A stretch of DNA of 64,000 nt from Achromobacter insolitus (GTDB taxonomy: Bacteria; Pseudomonadota; Gammaproteobacteria; Burkholderiales; Burkholderiaceae_B). Position numbers and translations under genes: made by a program. Position 1 is the first letter of the stretch, and each line of letters starts with the position of its first letter. Positions 15,707 through 23,559 of this stretch are shown in pieces. The notes under the pieces were generated by a model. It had not been told where the DNA came from, made no database searches, and saw only the letters and a program-made list of their open reading frames with translations. The stretch spans positions 806,001-870,000 of the forward strand of contig NZ_NJIF01000001.1 in assembly GCF_002209555.1 (NCBI RefSeq). The letters are read 5' to 3'.

Positions 15707-16546
15707 ATGACTCGCATTGCCAGCACTTCCCTCTCTTCCTCGCCGCAAACCTCAAGCGCGGAACCGCCCTGGACCGCGTGCTCGAGTGGCCTGATCCTGG
15801 ATCTGGACGGAACTTTGATACGCGGACATGAGGTGATACCCGGCGCCAGCGAACTGCTGACCCGCTGGGCGGGGCGCTACGTCATCGTGTCCAACAACTC
15901 CACCGATACGGCGGCGGGCCTGGCGCCGCGCCTGCGCACAATGGGATTGCCGGTACAGGCCGAAGCACTGGTCCTGGCCGGTGAACAGGCCTTGCGCCAT
16001 ATCGCCCGCCAGCATCCGCACGCCGGGCTGATGCTCTGCGCCTCGGAGGCGCTGCAGGCGTGCGCCGCCGGCCTCGGCTTGAAGCTGGTGTCCCGCAACG
16101 CGGACATCGTGCTGCTGGCGCGCGATCTTGCCTTTTGCTATGGCACGTTGCAGACCCTGGCGCGAGAGCTTGCGCAAGGCGCGGCGTTGATGGTCAGCAA
16201 TGGCGACCTCACCCACCCCGGTCCGCAAGGGGCTGTCGTCCCCGAGACGGGCGCGCTGCTGCAGTCGGTGCTGGCGTGCGCGCCCGGCGCGCGCCCGCGC
16301 ATACTGGGCAAGCCCGGCGCCATGCTGCTGGAGGAAGGCCTGCGCCGGCTGGGCCTGACGCCGGCCGACACCACGGTCATCGGCGACAACGTGCGCACCG
16401 ATGCGCTGGGCGCGGTACGCCTGGGCATCGGCTATCTGCTGGTCGGGAATGCGCCCCACGCGGATGCGCCGGACGTGGCCGCGCTGCTGGACAGCGCATG
16501 CGCGCGCCGGCATGAACTGCCGGCGGGCATCGAGGGCGATCAGTAG
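15707..16546 (+). CDS. HAD-superfamily IIA phosphatase (NagD/phosphoglycolate-phosphatase-like)
   Basis: A 279-residue phosphatase. HAD motif I DLDGT (LILDLDGTLIRG) is near residue 33. The subfamily IIA motif VSNNST, a lysine in GKPG and motif III GDNVRTDALGA follow at the expected spacing. Relatives dephosphorylate small phosphate esters such as nucleotides, glycerol phosphate, phosphoglycolate or p-nitrophenyl phosphate through a phospho-aspartate. It is transcribed away from phnDCE across a shared regulatory region. Its 3' end overlaps the convergent RpiR gene by 7 bp. The longer frame from 15641 is not supported; MTRIAST gives an N-terminal extension of about 25 residues before motif I. 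Likely cytoplasmic partner of the importer (inference). Confidence 0.88.
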   Translation: MTRIASTSLSSSPQTSSAEPPWTACSSGLILDLDGTLIRGHEVIPGASELLTRWAGRYVIVSNNSTDTAAGLAPRLRTMGLPVQAEALVLAGEQALRHIARQHPHAGLMLCASEALQACAAGLGLKLVSRNADIVLLARDLAFCYGTLQTLARELAQGAALMVSNGDLTHPGPQGAVVPETGALLQSVLACAPGARPRILGKPGAMLLEEGLRRLGLTPADTTVIGDNVRTDALGAVRLGIGYLLVGNAPHADAPDVAALLDSACARRHELPAGIEGDQ

Positions 16547-17442
16547 CGCTTGTTCGACAGCACGTCGAAGGTGCTGCGCAGCGTGGAGACGGCCTTGTCG
16601 TAATCCGACAGGGCCAGGCAGGCGATCAGGGTGTCGATGATGGCAAGCTGCGCCAGCCGGCTGGTCATCGCCTCGGTGCGAAAGCGCGTCTCGCGCGACA
16701 TGGTGTGCAGCACCACGTCCGCATGTTCCTGGATTGGCGACTTGCCGAAATTGGTAATGCAGATCGTGCGAGCGCCGGCTTCTTTCGCCAGCCGCGTTGC
16801 CAGCACGGTTTCATGCGTGCTGCCCGAATGCGAGATGGTCAGCACCGCAACGTCCGGCCCGGTCAACGAAGCGCTGATGGCCTGCACGTGGGAATCGGTA
16901 ACGGCGGTGGCATGCAGCCCGATGCGCAGCATGCGGTAGTGCGCGTCGTGCGCGATCACGGCCGAGCTGCCGATGCCGTAGATTTCCACGCGGCGGGCGC
17001 TGCGGATCAGATCCACCGCCGCCGACAACGCGGCCACGTCCAGCACCGATTCGGTTTCCTGCAGTGTCTGGATATTGCTGTGGAATATCTTGCTGACCAC
17101 CTGCGCGGGCGAATCCTGGGCAGCGAGGTCTTCGTGGATGTACTGCACCGGCTGCACGATCTGCTGGGCCAACGCGATTTTCAGTTGCTGAAAACCCGTG
17201 GCGCCCAGCAGCTTGCAGAAACCCACCACGCTGCCTTCGCTGCACTGGGTACGTTCCGCCACTTCGCTGACCGACATATGCACCACCTCGGCCGGGTGGC
17301 GTATGACGAATTCGCCGATGCGCTGCGAGGCCGCTCCCATCGAGGGCAACAGGCTCTGGATGCGCGACAGCATGGCCTGCGGCGAGCCCCGCTGCGGATC
17401 GGCGGCTGACGGCGTGCGGGAAGAGCGTTTGGATGTGGCCAT
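16540..17442 (-). CDS. RpiR/MurR-family transcriptional regulator (HTH + SIS domains)
   Basis: A 300-residue regulator. The N-terminal HTH_6 domain (about residues 25-100, SVSEVAERTQCSEGSVVGFCKLLGATGFQQLK) is followed by a SIS phosphosugar-binding domain (about 130-270, YGIGSSAVIAHDA, ISHSGSTHETV). SIS-type regulators usually sense phosphorylated metabolites, which fits control of the neighbouring organophosphate importer and phosphatase. The start MATSKRSSR lacks a strong ribosome binding site. The frame is open 24 codons further, but that part looks non-coding. It is convergent with the HAD gene and ends within it. secG lies 160 bp upstream on the same strand, separated by a terminator. Confidence 0.92.
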   Translation of the reverse strand: MATSKRSSRTPSAADPQRGSPQAMLSRIQSLLPSMGAASQRIGEFVIRHPAEVVHMSVSEVAERTQCSEGSVVGFCKLLGATGFQQLKIALAQQIVQPVQYIHEDLAAQDSPAQVVSKIFHSNIQTLQETESVLDVAALSAAVDLIRSARRVEIYGIGSSAVIAHDAHYRMLRIGLHATAVTDSHVQAISASLTGPDVAVLTISHSGSTHETVLATRLAKEAGARTICITNFGKSPIQEHADVVLHTMSRETRFRTEAMTSRLAQLAIIDTLIACLALSDYDKAVSTLRSTFDVLSNKRY

Positions 17443-17562
17443 GGCGGGATAGAAAAACGGAAACCGGATGCGAAGGCAACGATACCCTACCCGCATCCGG
17501 CGTGGCGACCGCACATGCTAACGACCGCGGATGACAGCATGCCCTGGCGCGCCTCGCCCATG

Positions 17563-17588
17563 AAAAAGGCCGGCATGTGCCGGCCTTT
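17563..17588 (-). terminator. Intrinsic terminator of the tpiA-secG unit
   Basis: 10-bp arms AAAGGCCGGC (17565-17574) and complement (17579-17588) around a 4-nt loop, ending in T5 on the minus strand, 15 bp past the secG stop. Confidence 0.85.
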
Positions 17589-17602
17589 CCGTTTGCTGTG
17601 GC

Positions 17603-18079
17603 TTACTTCGCAGGCGTCGCGGGCGCTTCCGTCGGCTTGTCGCCTGCGGCCGGAGCAGCCGGGGCAGCCGGTACCGAGGGCACCGAGGCGTCGGGCTTGG
17701 CCGGCGCGGCGGGGACCGAAGAGGCGCCAGGAACCGACGAAGCGCCGGCGGGGGCAGGCGCGGCGCCCGGCACCTGCGGGACCGAGCGGTCAGCCGGGTA
17801 GCTCTGCATCACGCCGGAATCCACGGCGGGGCCGCTGGTGCCCTTGTGGCTGACATAAGCCAGGCCGGCGGTGGAGGCAAAGAAGACCACGGCGGCCCAC
17901 TTGGTCGCGCGCGACAGGAAGTTCGCCGCGCCGGTGGCGCCGAAAAGGCTGCCGGCGGAGCCGCTGCCGAAAGCGGACCCCATGTCGGCGCCTTTGCCCT
18001 GCTGCAGCAGGACCAGGACGATGATAGCCAGCGCCGAGATCACTTGGACGGCCAGCAGGATTTTGAGCATCAAGGGCAT
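17603..18079 (-). CDS. secG: Preprotein translocase subunit SecG with Pro/Ala-rich tail
   Basis: A 158-residue inner-membrane protein of the SecYEG channel. Two membrane helices (about residues 5-23 and 60-78) flank the conserved LLQQGKGADMGSAFGSGSAGSLFG loop. The core is as expected, but the C-terminal half (from about residue 95) is a long Pro/Ala/Ser-rich low-complexity tail; E. coli SecG is about 110 residues. CGGAG precedes the ATG. It lies 21 bp downstream of tpiA. Confidence 0.95.
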   Translation of the reverse strand: MPLMLKILLAVQVISALAIIVLVLLQQGKGADMGSAFGSGSAGSLFGATGAANFLSRATKWAAVVFFASTAGLAYVSHKGTSGPAVDSGVMQSYPADRSVPQVPGAAPAPAGASSVPGASSVPAAPAKPDASVPSVPAAPAAPAAGDKPTEAPATPAK

Positions 18080-18100
18080 TACAGACTCCGGAACGGAAAC

Positions 18101-18847
18101 TTAGATGGCGGCGATTCGCAAAAATTCTTCGGCCACGAGCGACGCGCCGCCGACCAGGGCCCCGTCGATATCAGTCATGGCGAACAAACTGGCGGCGTTG
18201 GCAGCTTTGACGCTGCCGCCGTACAACACTTGCACCTGCGCGGCGCCCAGCGCGCGCAGAGCGGCGCGGATCGCGCCATGGACTTCCTGCGCCTGCTCGG
18301 GGCTGGCGCTGCGGCCGGTGCCAATGGCCCAGACGGGCTCGTAAGCCAGGACCATGCGCGAAACCGCCTCGGCGCCCAGCGCCAGCACGGGCTTCAACTG
18401 GCGTTCGATCACGGCCAGGGTGTTACCGGCATCGCGGTCGGCCAGGGATTCGCCAACGCAGACGACCGGCGTCAGGCCGGCAGCCAGCGCGGCCTGGGCC
18501 TTGGCAGCCACGGCTTCGTCGGTTTCACCGTGGAGCACGCGGCGCTCGGAGTGGCCAGCCAGGGCCCAGCGGCAGCCGAATTCCTTCAGCATGGCACCGG
18601 AGACTTCCCCGGTGTAGGCGCCTTTTTCATGGGCGCTGACGTCTTGCGCGCCCCAGGACACGCTGCTGCCGGTCAGGGCCGAAGCCGCTTGCGCGAGATA
18701 GGGAAACGGCACGCAGACGCCGATTTCGCAGTGGCTCGCAGCATCCGCGGCGCGCAGCTCCGTCAGCAACGCGGCGTTCTCGGCCAGGTTGCCGTGCATC
18801 TTCCAGTTGCCCAGCACGAGGCGGGCGCGGTTTTCGACTGAAGTCAT
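18101..18847 (-). CDS. tpiA: Triosephosphate isomerase
   Basis: A 248-residue TIM-barrel enzyme interconverting dihydroxyacetone phosphate and glyceraldehyde 3-phosphate. N-terminal GNWKMHG carries the catalytic lysine, AGHSERR the histidine, and AYEPVWAIGTG the catalytic glutamate and flexible loop 6. YGGSVK and GALVGGASL form the phosphate site. The start MTSVEN fits family length; 17 further open codons upstream are not needed. It is followed by secG and preceded by a nested hairpin in the leader. Confidence 0.97.
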   Translation of the reverse strand: MTSVENRARLVLGNWKMHGNLAENAALLTELRAADAASHCEIGVCVPFPYLAQAASALTGSSVSWGAQDVSAHEKGAYTGEVSGAMLKEFGCRWALAGHSERRVLHGETDEAVAAKAQAALAAGLTPVVCVGESLADRDAGNTLAVIERQLKPVLALGAEAVSRMVLAYEPVWAIGTGRSASPEQAQEVHGAIRAALRALGAAQVQVLYGGSVKAANAASLFAMTDIDGALVGGASLVAEEFLRIAAI

Positions 18848-18903
18848 GGCGAGGTATCTGTATCGGTTGGACTGGGCGAGCCAAGGGCTGCGTAGCAACC
18901 GCC

Positions 18904-18942
18904 CACGGGCCTGCCTGGAAAAAATTCCAGGCGAAACCCGTG
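18904..18942. other. Nested hairpin between quinone oxidoreductase and tpiA
   Basis: Inner perfect arms GCCTGGAA (18913-18920) and TTCCAGGC (18925-18932) around AAAA, with outer arms CACGGG (18904-18909) and CCCGTG (18937-18942). No T-run follows on the minus strand. It is either a weak 3' structure of the upstream gene or a structured tpiA leader; TACAAT at 18948-18943 on the minus strand could be a -10 element. Confidence 0.55.
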
Positions 18943-18987
18943 ATTGTATCCTGTTGCGGGACGCTACGCCGAGCGTCCCCCCATTTC

Positions 18988-19965
18988 TTACATGGTCAGG
19001 ATGATTTTGCCTATGTTTTCACCGCTTTCCATCATGGCATGGGCGCGCGAGGCCTCGGCCAGCGGGAAGGTGGCGTGCACAATGGGCTTGATGGCCCCTT
19101 TTTCCAGCAGGGGCCAGGCGTGCTCGCGCAGGGCGCGCGCGATCGCGCCCTTGAAGGCCACCGGACGGGGACGCAGGGTCGAGCCGGTGATGGTCAGGCG
19201 GCGACGCATGACCTGGGCGGTGTCCACATTGGCGTGCGCGCCGCCCAGTTGGGCGATGATCACGATGCGGCCGTCATCGGCCAGGCATTGCATGTCACGG
19301 GCGATATAGTCGCCGGCCACCATGTCCAGGATCACGTCCACGCCGCGTCCGCCGGTGGCGTCCAGCACTTCCTTCACGAAATCCTGGGTCTTGTAGTTGA
19401 TGCCGCGATCCGCGCCCAGCGCTTCCACGGCGCGGGCCCGGTCGTCGCTGCCAACCGTGGCGTAGACCTTGTGACCCATGGCGCGGGCCAGCTGGATCGC
19501 CGTGGTGCCGATGCCGCTGGCGCCGCCGTGCACCAGCAGCGCCTCGCCTTCGGACAGGCGGCCGCGGTCGAACACGTTGCTCCAGACGGTGAAGTAGGTT
19601 TCCGGCAGGCCTGCGGCCTCGATGTCGGACAGGCCCTCGGGAATGGGCAGGCATTGCGCGGCGGGCGCGACGCAGTATTCCGCGTAGCCGCCGCCCGCCA
19701 CCAGGGCGCAGACCTTGTCGCCCAGGGCGAAGCCGCTGCCCGCCAGGTCGCCGCCGACGATTTCGCCCGCCACTTCCAGGCCCGGCAGGTCGGAGGCGCC
19801 GCGCGGCGGCGCGTAATTGCCTTTGCGCTGGAACACGTCGGGACGGTTGACGCCCGCGGCGCTCACTTTGATCAGGACTTCACCCGCGCCGGTTTCCGGC
19901 GTGGGGCGTTCCACGGGGACCAGGACCTCGGGGCCACCGGGGCGAGAGATTTCTACGGCGTGCAT
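18988..19965 (-). CDS. NAD(P)H:quinone oxidoreductase, zinc-independent MDR family (PIG3-like)
   Basis: A 325-residue member of the quinone oxidoreductase/PIG3 group. The N-terminal domain carries GVNRPD and VAGGGYAEYC. The Rossmann fold starts at LLVHGGASGIGTTAIQLA (about residues 140-160), including the NADPH-binding GGASGIG. No structural or catalytic zinc ligands are present. GCAAAGGAGG before the ATG at 19965 fixes the start; 48 further open codons upstream are spurious. It is on the same strand as tpiA-secG and is paralogous to the truncated gene at 1-450. Confidence 0.94.
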   Translation of the reverse strand: MHAVEISRPGGPEVLVPVERPTPETGAGEVLIKVSAAGVNRPDVFQRKGNYAPPRGASDLPGLEVAGEIVGGDLAGSGFALGDKVCALVAGGGYAEYCVAPAAQCLPIPEGLSDIEAAGLPETYFTVWSNVFDRGRLSEGEALLVHGGASGIGTTAIQLARAMGHKVYATVGSDDRARAVEALGADRGINYKTQDFVKEVLDATGGRGVDVILDMVAGDYIARDMQCLADDGRIVIIAQLGGAHANVDTAQVMRRRLTITGSTLRPRPVAFKGAIARALREHAWPLLEKGAIKPIVHATFPLAEASRAHAMMESGENIGKIILTM

Positions 19966-20081
19966 CGCGTGCCTCCTTTGCAGCAAATGGATTATTATTG
20001 CGCCCTTTACGGCGTATCGTGTTCCCGGCCAGGTAGATTGTTTGCCTGATGGGCGCATCACCGGAAATATACGCAATACCA

Positions 20082-20169
20082 GGAAGCGTGGCAGAGTGGT
20101 CGATTGCACCGGTCTTGAAAACCGGCAACGGGCAACCGTTCGTGAGTTCGAATCTCACCGCTTCCGCCA
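20082..20169 (+). tRNA. tRNA-Ser(UGA), CCA encoded
   Basis: 88 nt. The acceptor stem GGAAGCG/CGCTTCC, anticodon stem CCGGT/ACCGG and loop CTTGAAA give anticodon TGA. There is a class II variable arm and an encoded CCA. Confidence 0.95.
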
Positions 20170-20313
20170 GAACATCCGATGCCAGCTGCGCATCGCCGCC
20201 CCGAAGGGTGTATGTGTCCCAAAGGCTGCCGTAAGCATGCAGCCGCGGCAGGAACATGTTCACCCCGAGTGTGCACCCCGAGGAAGGCGAAGCGCGTCAC
20301 AAGCTCCCCTTCC

Positions 20314-20928
20314 TTACCCGCCCGCCAGCGCCGTTTTCAAATAACCCCGCCCCCGTTCGCTGAGCGGGAGCGTTGCGGCAACCTGTCTGCCGGCGTCATC
20401 CATCTTGTTCCAAGTCTTCTGCAACACCGCCACCACCTTGTCCGGATAGCGGTCGCAGAACTCCTCGTACTGGTGCTCAAGAAATACGAGGCACAGCGCG
20501 TTTTCCATGCATTGGACGTCGGGATCGCGCTTGATGCCCTGCTTGCGCACAATCTTCAATACCGCTTGTATGGTTTCCGCGTCATGGCCCGCCTGCGCGA
20601 GCAAGCGTTGCGCAATGGCGGCGTGATGCTCCTTGAGCGTGTTGCGCCATTGCAGATAGCCTGCCCTGCCGGCCGGACAGGCATCGCGCGGCACCTCCCA
20701 GCGTCCGATATGTTGGCAACGAGCAGCCAGGCGCAAGGCAATACCGGCCTGCGGCGCCAGCTTCATCACCCAGCCATGCAGGAACTGCGCATGCAGCCAT
20801 TCGCGCGGATGCGCCGCACCGTTCCAGTCAGCCAGGTTGGGGTCCCGCCGGTTGTAGTCGTCGAAAAGTTGCAGGGCGCGCTGCAGCGGCGCGTCGTCCG
20901 CCTTCAGCGGCGTGGGCGAAAAGTCCAT
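20314..20928 (-). CDS. DUF4202 domain-containing protein
   Basis: A 204-residue soluble protein matching the DUF4202 family as I know it: N-terminal ALQLFDDYNRRDPN, a His-rich helix AHPREWLHAQFLHGWV, RCQHIGRWEVPR, and ENALCLVFLEHQYEEF. The several conserved histidines and acidic residues suggest an HD-like metal site, but no activity is established to my knowledge. AGGAGG lies just before the ATG. It is a single gene, convergent with tRNA-Ser. No signal peptide or membrane segment. Confidence 0.8.
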   Translation of the reverse strand: MDFSPTPLKADDAPLQRALQLFDDYNRRDPNLADWNGAAHPREWLHAQFLHGWVMKLAPQAGIALRLAARCQHIGRWEVPRDACPAGRAGYLQWRNTLKEHHAAIAQRLLAQAGHDAETIQAVLKIVRKQGIKRDPDVQCMENALCLVFLEHQYEEFCDRYPDKVVAVLQKTWNKMDDAGRQVAATLPLSERGRGYLKTALAGG

Positions 20929-21109
20929 GCGGCCTCCTGTTGCGTCATCGGTCAGAGCGCGGTTCCCAGAGTGTAAGGGACGACAACGGGCTATTTCTTC
21001 ACGGTTCGCCCAACGCCGCGACTAGGCGTAGTATGGGGATAGCTGCCGCTGTTCACGCTCCTAGGGCCGCCCGGACTCGCGCCGCCCTCCCCACCCTCAG
21101 GAGGTAGTC

Positions 21110-21547
21110 ATGTACAAGCACATACTCATCCCCATCGACGGATCCGCGCGGGCCTATGCCGGCCTGGCGCAAGGATTGGGCCTCGCCCGCGCCCTGGGCG
21201 CGAGCGTAACGGTGTTGACGGTGTACAGCGCCTTCCGCCCCACCTCCATGGAAACCGTGCACCTGGAAGGCGTGCACACGGAATACGCGCGCGAGGCCAC
21301 GGAATCGGCCAAGACCTACCTGGCGCAAGCAAGCGCCCAGGCCAGCGCCGCAGGCGTGCCCTGCACCGCCGAAATGCGCGAAAGCAACGACCCGGCGCAG
21401 ACCATCATCGACGTCGCCATGACCCAGGGCTGCGACCTGATCGCCATGGCGTCACGCGGTCACGGCGGGCTGGCGGCCGTATTGCTGGGCAGCCAGACGC
21501 AAAAAGTGATGGCGCATTCGACGCTGCCGGTCATCGTGTACCGCTAA
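21110..21547 (+). CDS. Universal stress protein, UspA family
   Basis: A 145-residue protein with the UspA fold. It begins MYKHILIPIDGS and carries the ATP-binding-type motif GSQTQKVMAHSTLPVIVY at the C-terminus (G-2x-G-9x-G/S-like), preceded by MASRGHGG. This suggests an ATP-binding, UspFG/MJ0577-like member. AGGAGG is 6 nt before the ATG. The 3' end overlaps the convergent HMG-CoA lyase gene by 17 bp. Monocistronic. Confidence 0.94.
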   Translation: MYKHILIPIDGSARAYAGLAQGLGLARALGASVTVLTVYSAFRPTSMETVHLEGVHTEYAREATESAKTYLAQASAQASAAGVPCTAEMRESNDPAQTIIDVAMTQGCDLIAMASRGHGGLAAVLLGSQTQKVMAHSTLPVIVYR

Positions 21548-22499
21548 GGCGAGCGTCGCTCGCACTCGGGACCGGGACAGGAGCCCGCGCGCCGTAGGTC
21601 CTGGGTATGCCGGCAGCCGCCACGCCGCTGCGCAGGTTTTCCTGCGGCAATGCCTGCGCCAGCAGCGGGCGGGCCTCCAACAGCCGGGACAGGTCCACAC
21701 CCGTGCGGTACCCCATGCTCTCCAGCATGAAGACCAGGTCTTCGGTGACGATATTGCCCGACGCGCCGGGCGCGAAGGGGCAGCCGCCCAAGCCACCCAG
21801 GCAGGAATCGAAGGCGCGGATGCCTTCGTCCAGGCCGGCCAGGGCATTGGCCAGCCCCAGCCCCATGGTGTCATGCAGGTGCAGCTTGACCAGCCGCGCG
21901 CCCACGGCATCTTGCGTTGCACGTACCGCTATGCGCACCAGGCCCGGGTGCGCGTAGCCCACGGTATCGGCCAGCGCAATCTCGTCGGCCCCGGCCAGCG
22001 CGGTAGCGGCGGCGACCTGCGCCACCCGGCGCACGGGCACCGTGCCCTCCAGCGAACAGCCAAAGGCGGTGGCGACCGCGGCATCGATGCGCATGGGCCG
22101 CGGCTGCGCCCGCGCCCAATCGACGATGGAGGCCAACACGTCCACCTGGGCGTCGGTGCCCTTGCCCACGTTGGCGCGGCTATGCGTGTCGCTGACCGAG
22201 ACGGGAAACGACAACGCATGGGCGCCAGCCTCGTAGGCGGCGATGGCGCCCTTGAGGTTGCATACCAGCGCAACCACGGTCAGGCCATCGATCTTCAGGA
22301 CGTCGGGAAGAATGGCGCCGGTGTCGGCCATCTGCGGCACGAGCCTCGGCGACACGAAGCTGCCCGCCTCGATCTCGCGCAGGCCGGCATCGGCAAGCTG
22401 CCGAATCCAGCGCAGCTTGTCGGCGGCGGACATCATGCCCTTGGCCATTTGCAAACCGTCGCGCGGTCCCACCTCGCAAAGCCTGATTTCCTGGTTCAT
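21531..22499 (-). CDS. Hydroxymethylglutaryl-CoA lyase family protein
   Basis: A 322-residue TIM-barrel lyase. N-terminal EVGPRDGLQ carries the metal-binding aspartate and catalytic arginine, HLHDTMGLGLAN the metal-ligand histidines, and GLGGCPFAPGASGN the active-site cysteine. Family members cleave 3-hydroxy-3-methylglutaryl-CoA, or related 3-hydroxyacyl-CoAs such as citramalyl-type substrates, to acetyl-CoA plus a keto product. It is the last gene of a CoA-transferase - Bug receptor - lyase operon (gap 25 bp), so it probably cleaves the CoA thioester made by the CoA transferase. AGGA precedes the ATG. Confidence 0.93.
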   Translation of the reverse strand: MNQEIRLCEVGPRDGLQMAKGMMSAADKLRWIRQLADAGLREIEAGSFVSPRLVPQMADTGAILPDVLKIDGLTVVALVCNLKGAIAAYEAGAHALSFPVSVSDTHSRANVGKGTDAQVDVLASIVDWARAQPRPMRIDAAVATAFGCSLEGTVPVRRVAQVAAATALAGADEIALADTVGYAHPGLVRIAVRATQDAVGARLVKLHLHDTMGLGLANALAGLDEGIRAFDSCLGGLGGCPFAPGASGNIVTEDLVFMLESMGYRTGVDLSRLLEARPLLAQALPQENLRSGVAAAGIPRTYGARAPVPVPSASDARLSGTR

Positions 22500-22524
22500 T
22501 TGCTGTCCTGTTTTCGTTCCCGCG

Positions 22525-23484
22525 CTACTGCTGCACCACGATGCCGGCGCTCTCGATCGTCTGCTTCGCCTTGCCGATGTCCGACTGGATCAGCGCGGCA
22601 AATTGCTCGGTGGAGACCGGATCGGTTTCCAGTCCTTGCGATGCCAGGGCTTCCTGCACGTCCTTGCGTGCGAGCAACTTGTTGAAGTCGCTGTTCAGGC
22701 GCGACACGATGGCCGGCGGCGTCTTGGCGGGCGCCAGCACGCCGTAGTAGGTCACGACGCTGAAGTCCTTGTAGCCCAGCTCCGCGACCGTGGGCACGTC
22801 GGGCAGTGCCGGATTGCGCCTGGGCGAGGTGACCGCCAGCGCGCGCACCTTGCCGGACTTGATCAGCGTCGCCGCCGACGAGATCGAGGACCCCGCGAAC
22901 TGCAGGTGTCCGCCCATCAGGTCCGCAAGCGCCGGCGCGGAACCTTTGTATGGCACGTGCTGCATCTTGAAGCCGGCCGCGTGCTGCAGCATTTCGATGG
23001 CGATGTGCACGCCCCCGCCCGTGCCCGACGTACCGTAGGAAATCTTGTTGGGGTCCTTCTTGGCCGCGTCGATCACGTCCGGCAAGGTCTTGTACGGGGA
23101 ACTCTCGGACACCAGCAGCACCATGGGCGTGGTGGCCACCAGCGCCACCGGGGCCAGATCCTTGACCGGGTCGTACGACACTTTCATCAGGAGGGGAATC
23201 AGCGTGACGTTATCGGACTGGCCGATCACCAGGTCGTAGCCCTGGGCCGGCGACCGCGCCGCTTCGGCCAGCCCCAGCGCCGTACCCGCCCCCGGCTTGT
23301 TCTCGGGGATGACGGACCAGCCGTTCAGTTCATGCAGCTTGGTGCTCATCAGGCGTCCGATGTAATCGGTGCCTCCGCCCGGCGTGGACGGGATGATGAT
23401 GCGAATGGGCTTGCTGGGGTAGTCCTGGGCGTGCGCGGCACAGGCGGCGGCCAGCGCGGCCACCGCAAACAGTTTGCGGATCAT
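22525..23484 (-). CDS. Tripartite tricarboxylate transporter substrate-binding protein (Bug/TctC family)
   Basis: A 319-residue periplasmic receptor. The signal peptide ends near AAHAQ. Family motifs IIPSTPGGGTD, ENKPGAGTALG and HVPYKGSAPALADLMGG are present. It sits between the type III CoA transferase and the HMG-CoA lyase, so the bound ligand is probably the acid that this operon activates and cleaves (inference). No TctAB permease genes are present. Confidence 0.93.
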   Translation of the reverse strand: MIRKLFAVAALAAACAAHAQDYPSKPIRIIIPSTPGGGTDYIGRLMSTKLHELNGWSVIPENKPGAGTALGLAEAARSPAQGYDLVIGQSDNVTLIPLLMKVSYDPVKDLAPVALVATTPMVLLVSESSPYKTLPDVIDAAKKDPNKISYGTSGTGGGVHIAIEMLQHAAGFKMQHVPYKGSAPALADLMGGHLQFAGSSISSAATLIKSGKVRALAVTSPRRNPALPDVPTVAELGYKDFSVVTYYGVLAPAKTPPAIVSRLNSDFNKLLARKDVQEALASQGLETDPVSTEQFAALIQSDIGKAKQTIESAGIVVQQ

Positions 23485-23559
23485 CTCGACGTGTCTCCTC
23501 TTTGATGGATGTCTTGGCGGTCTGCGCCGCCTCGACAGGTATCGGGCGCTACCGCCCGT

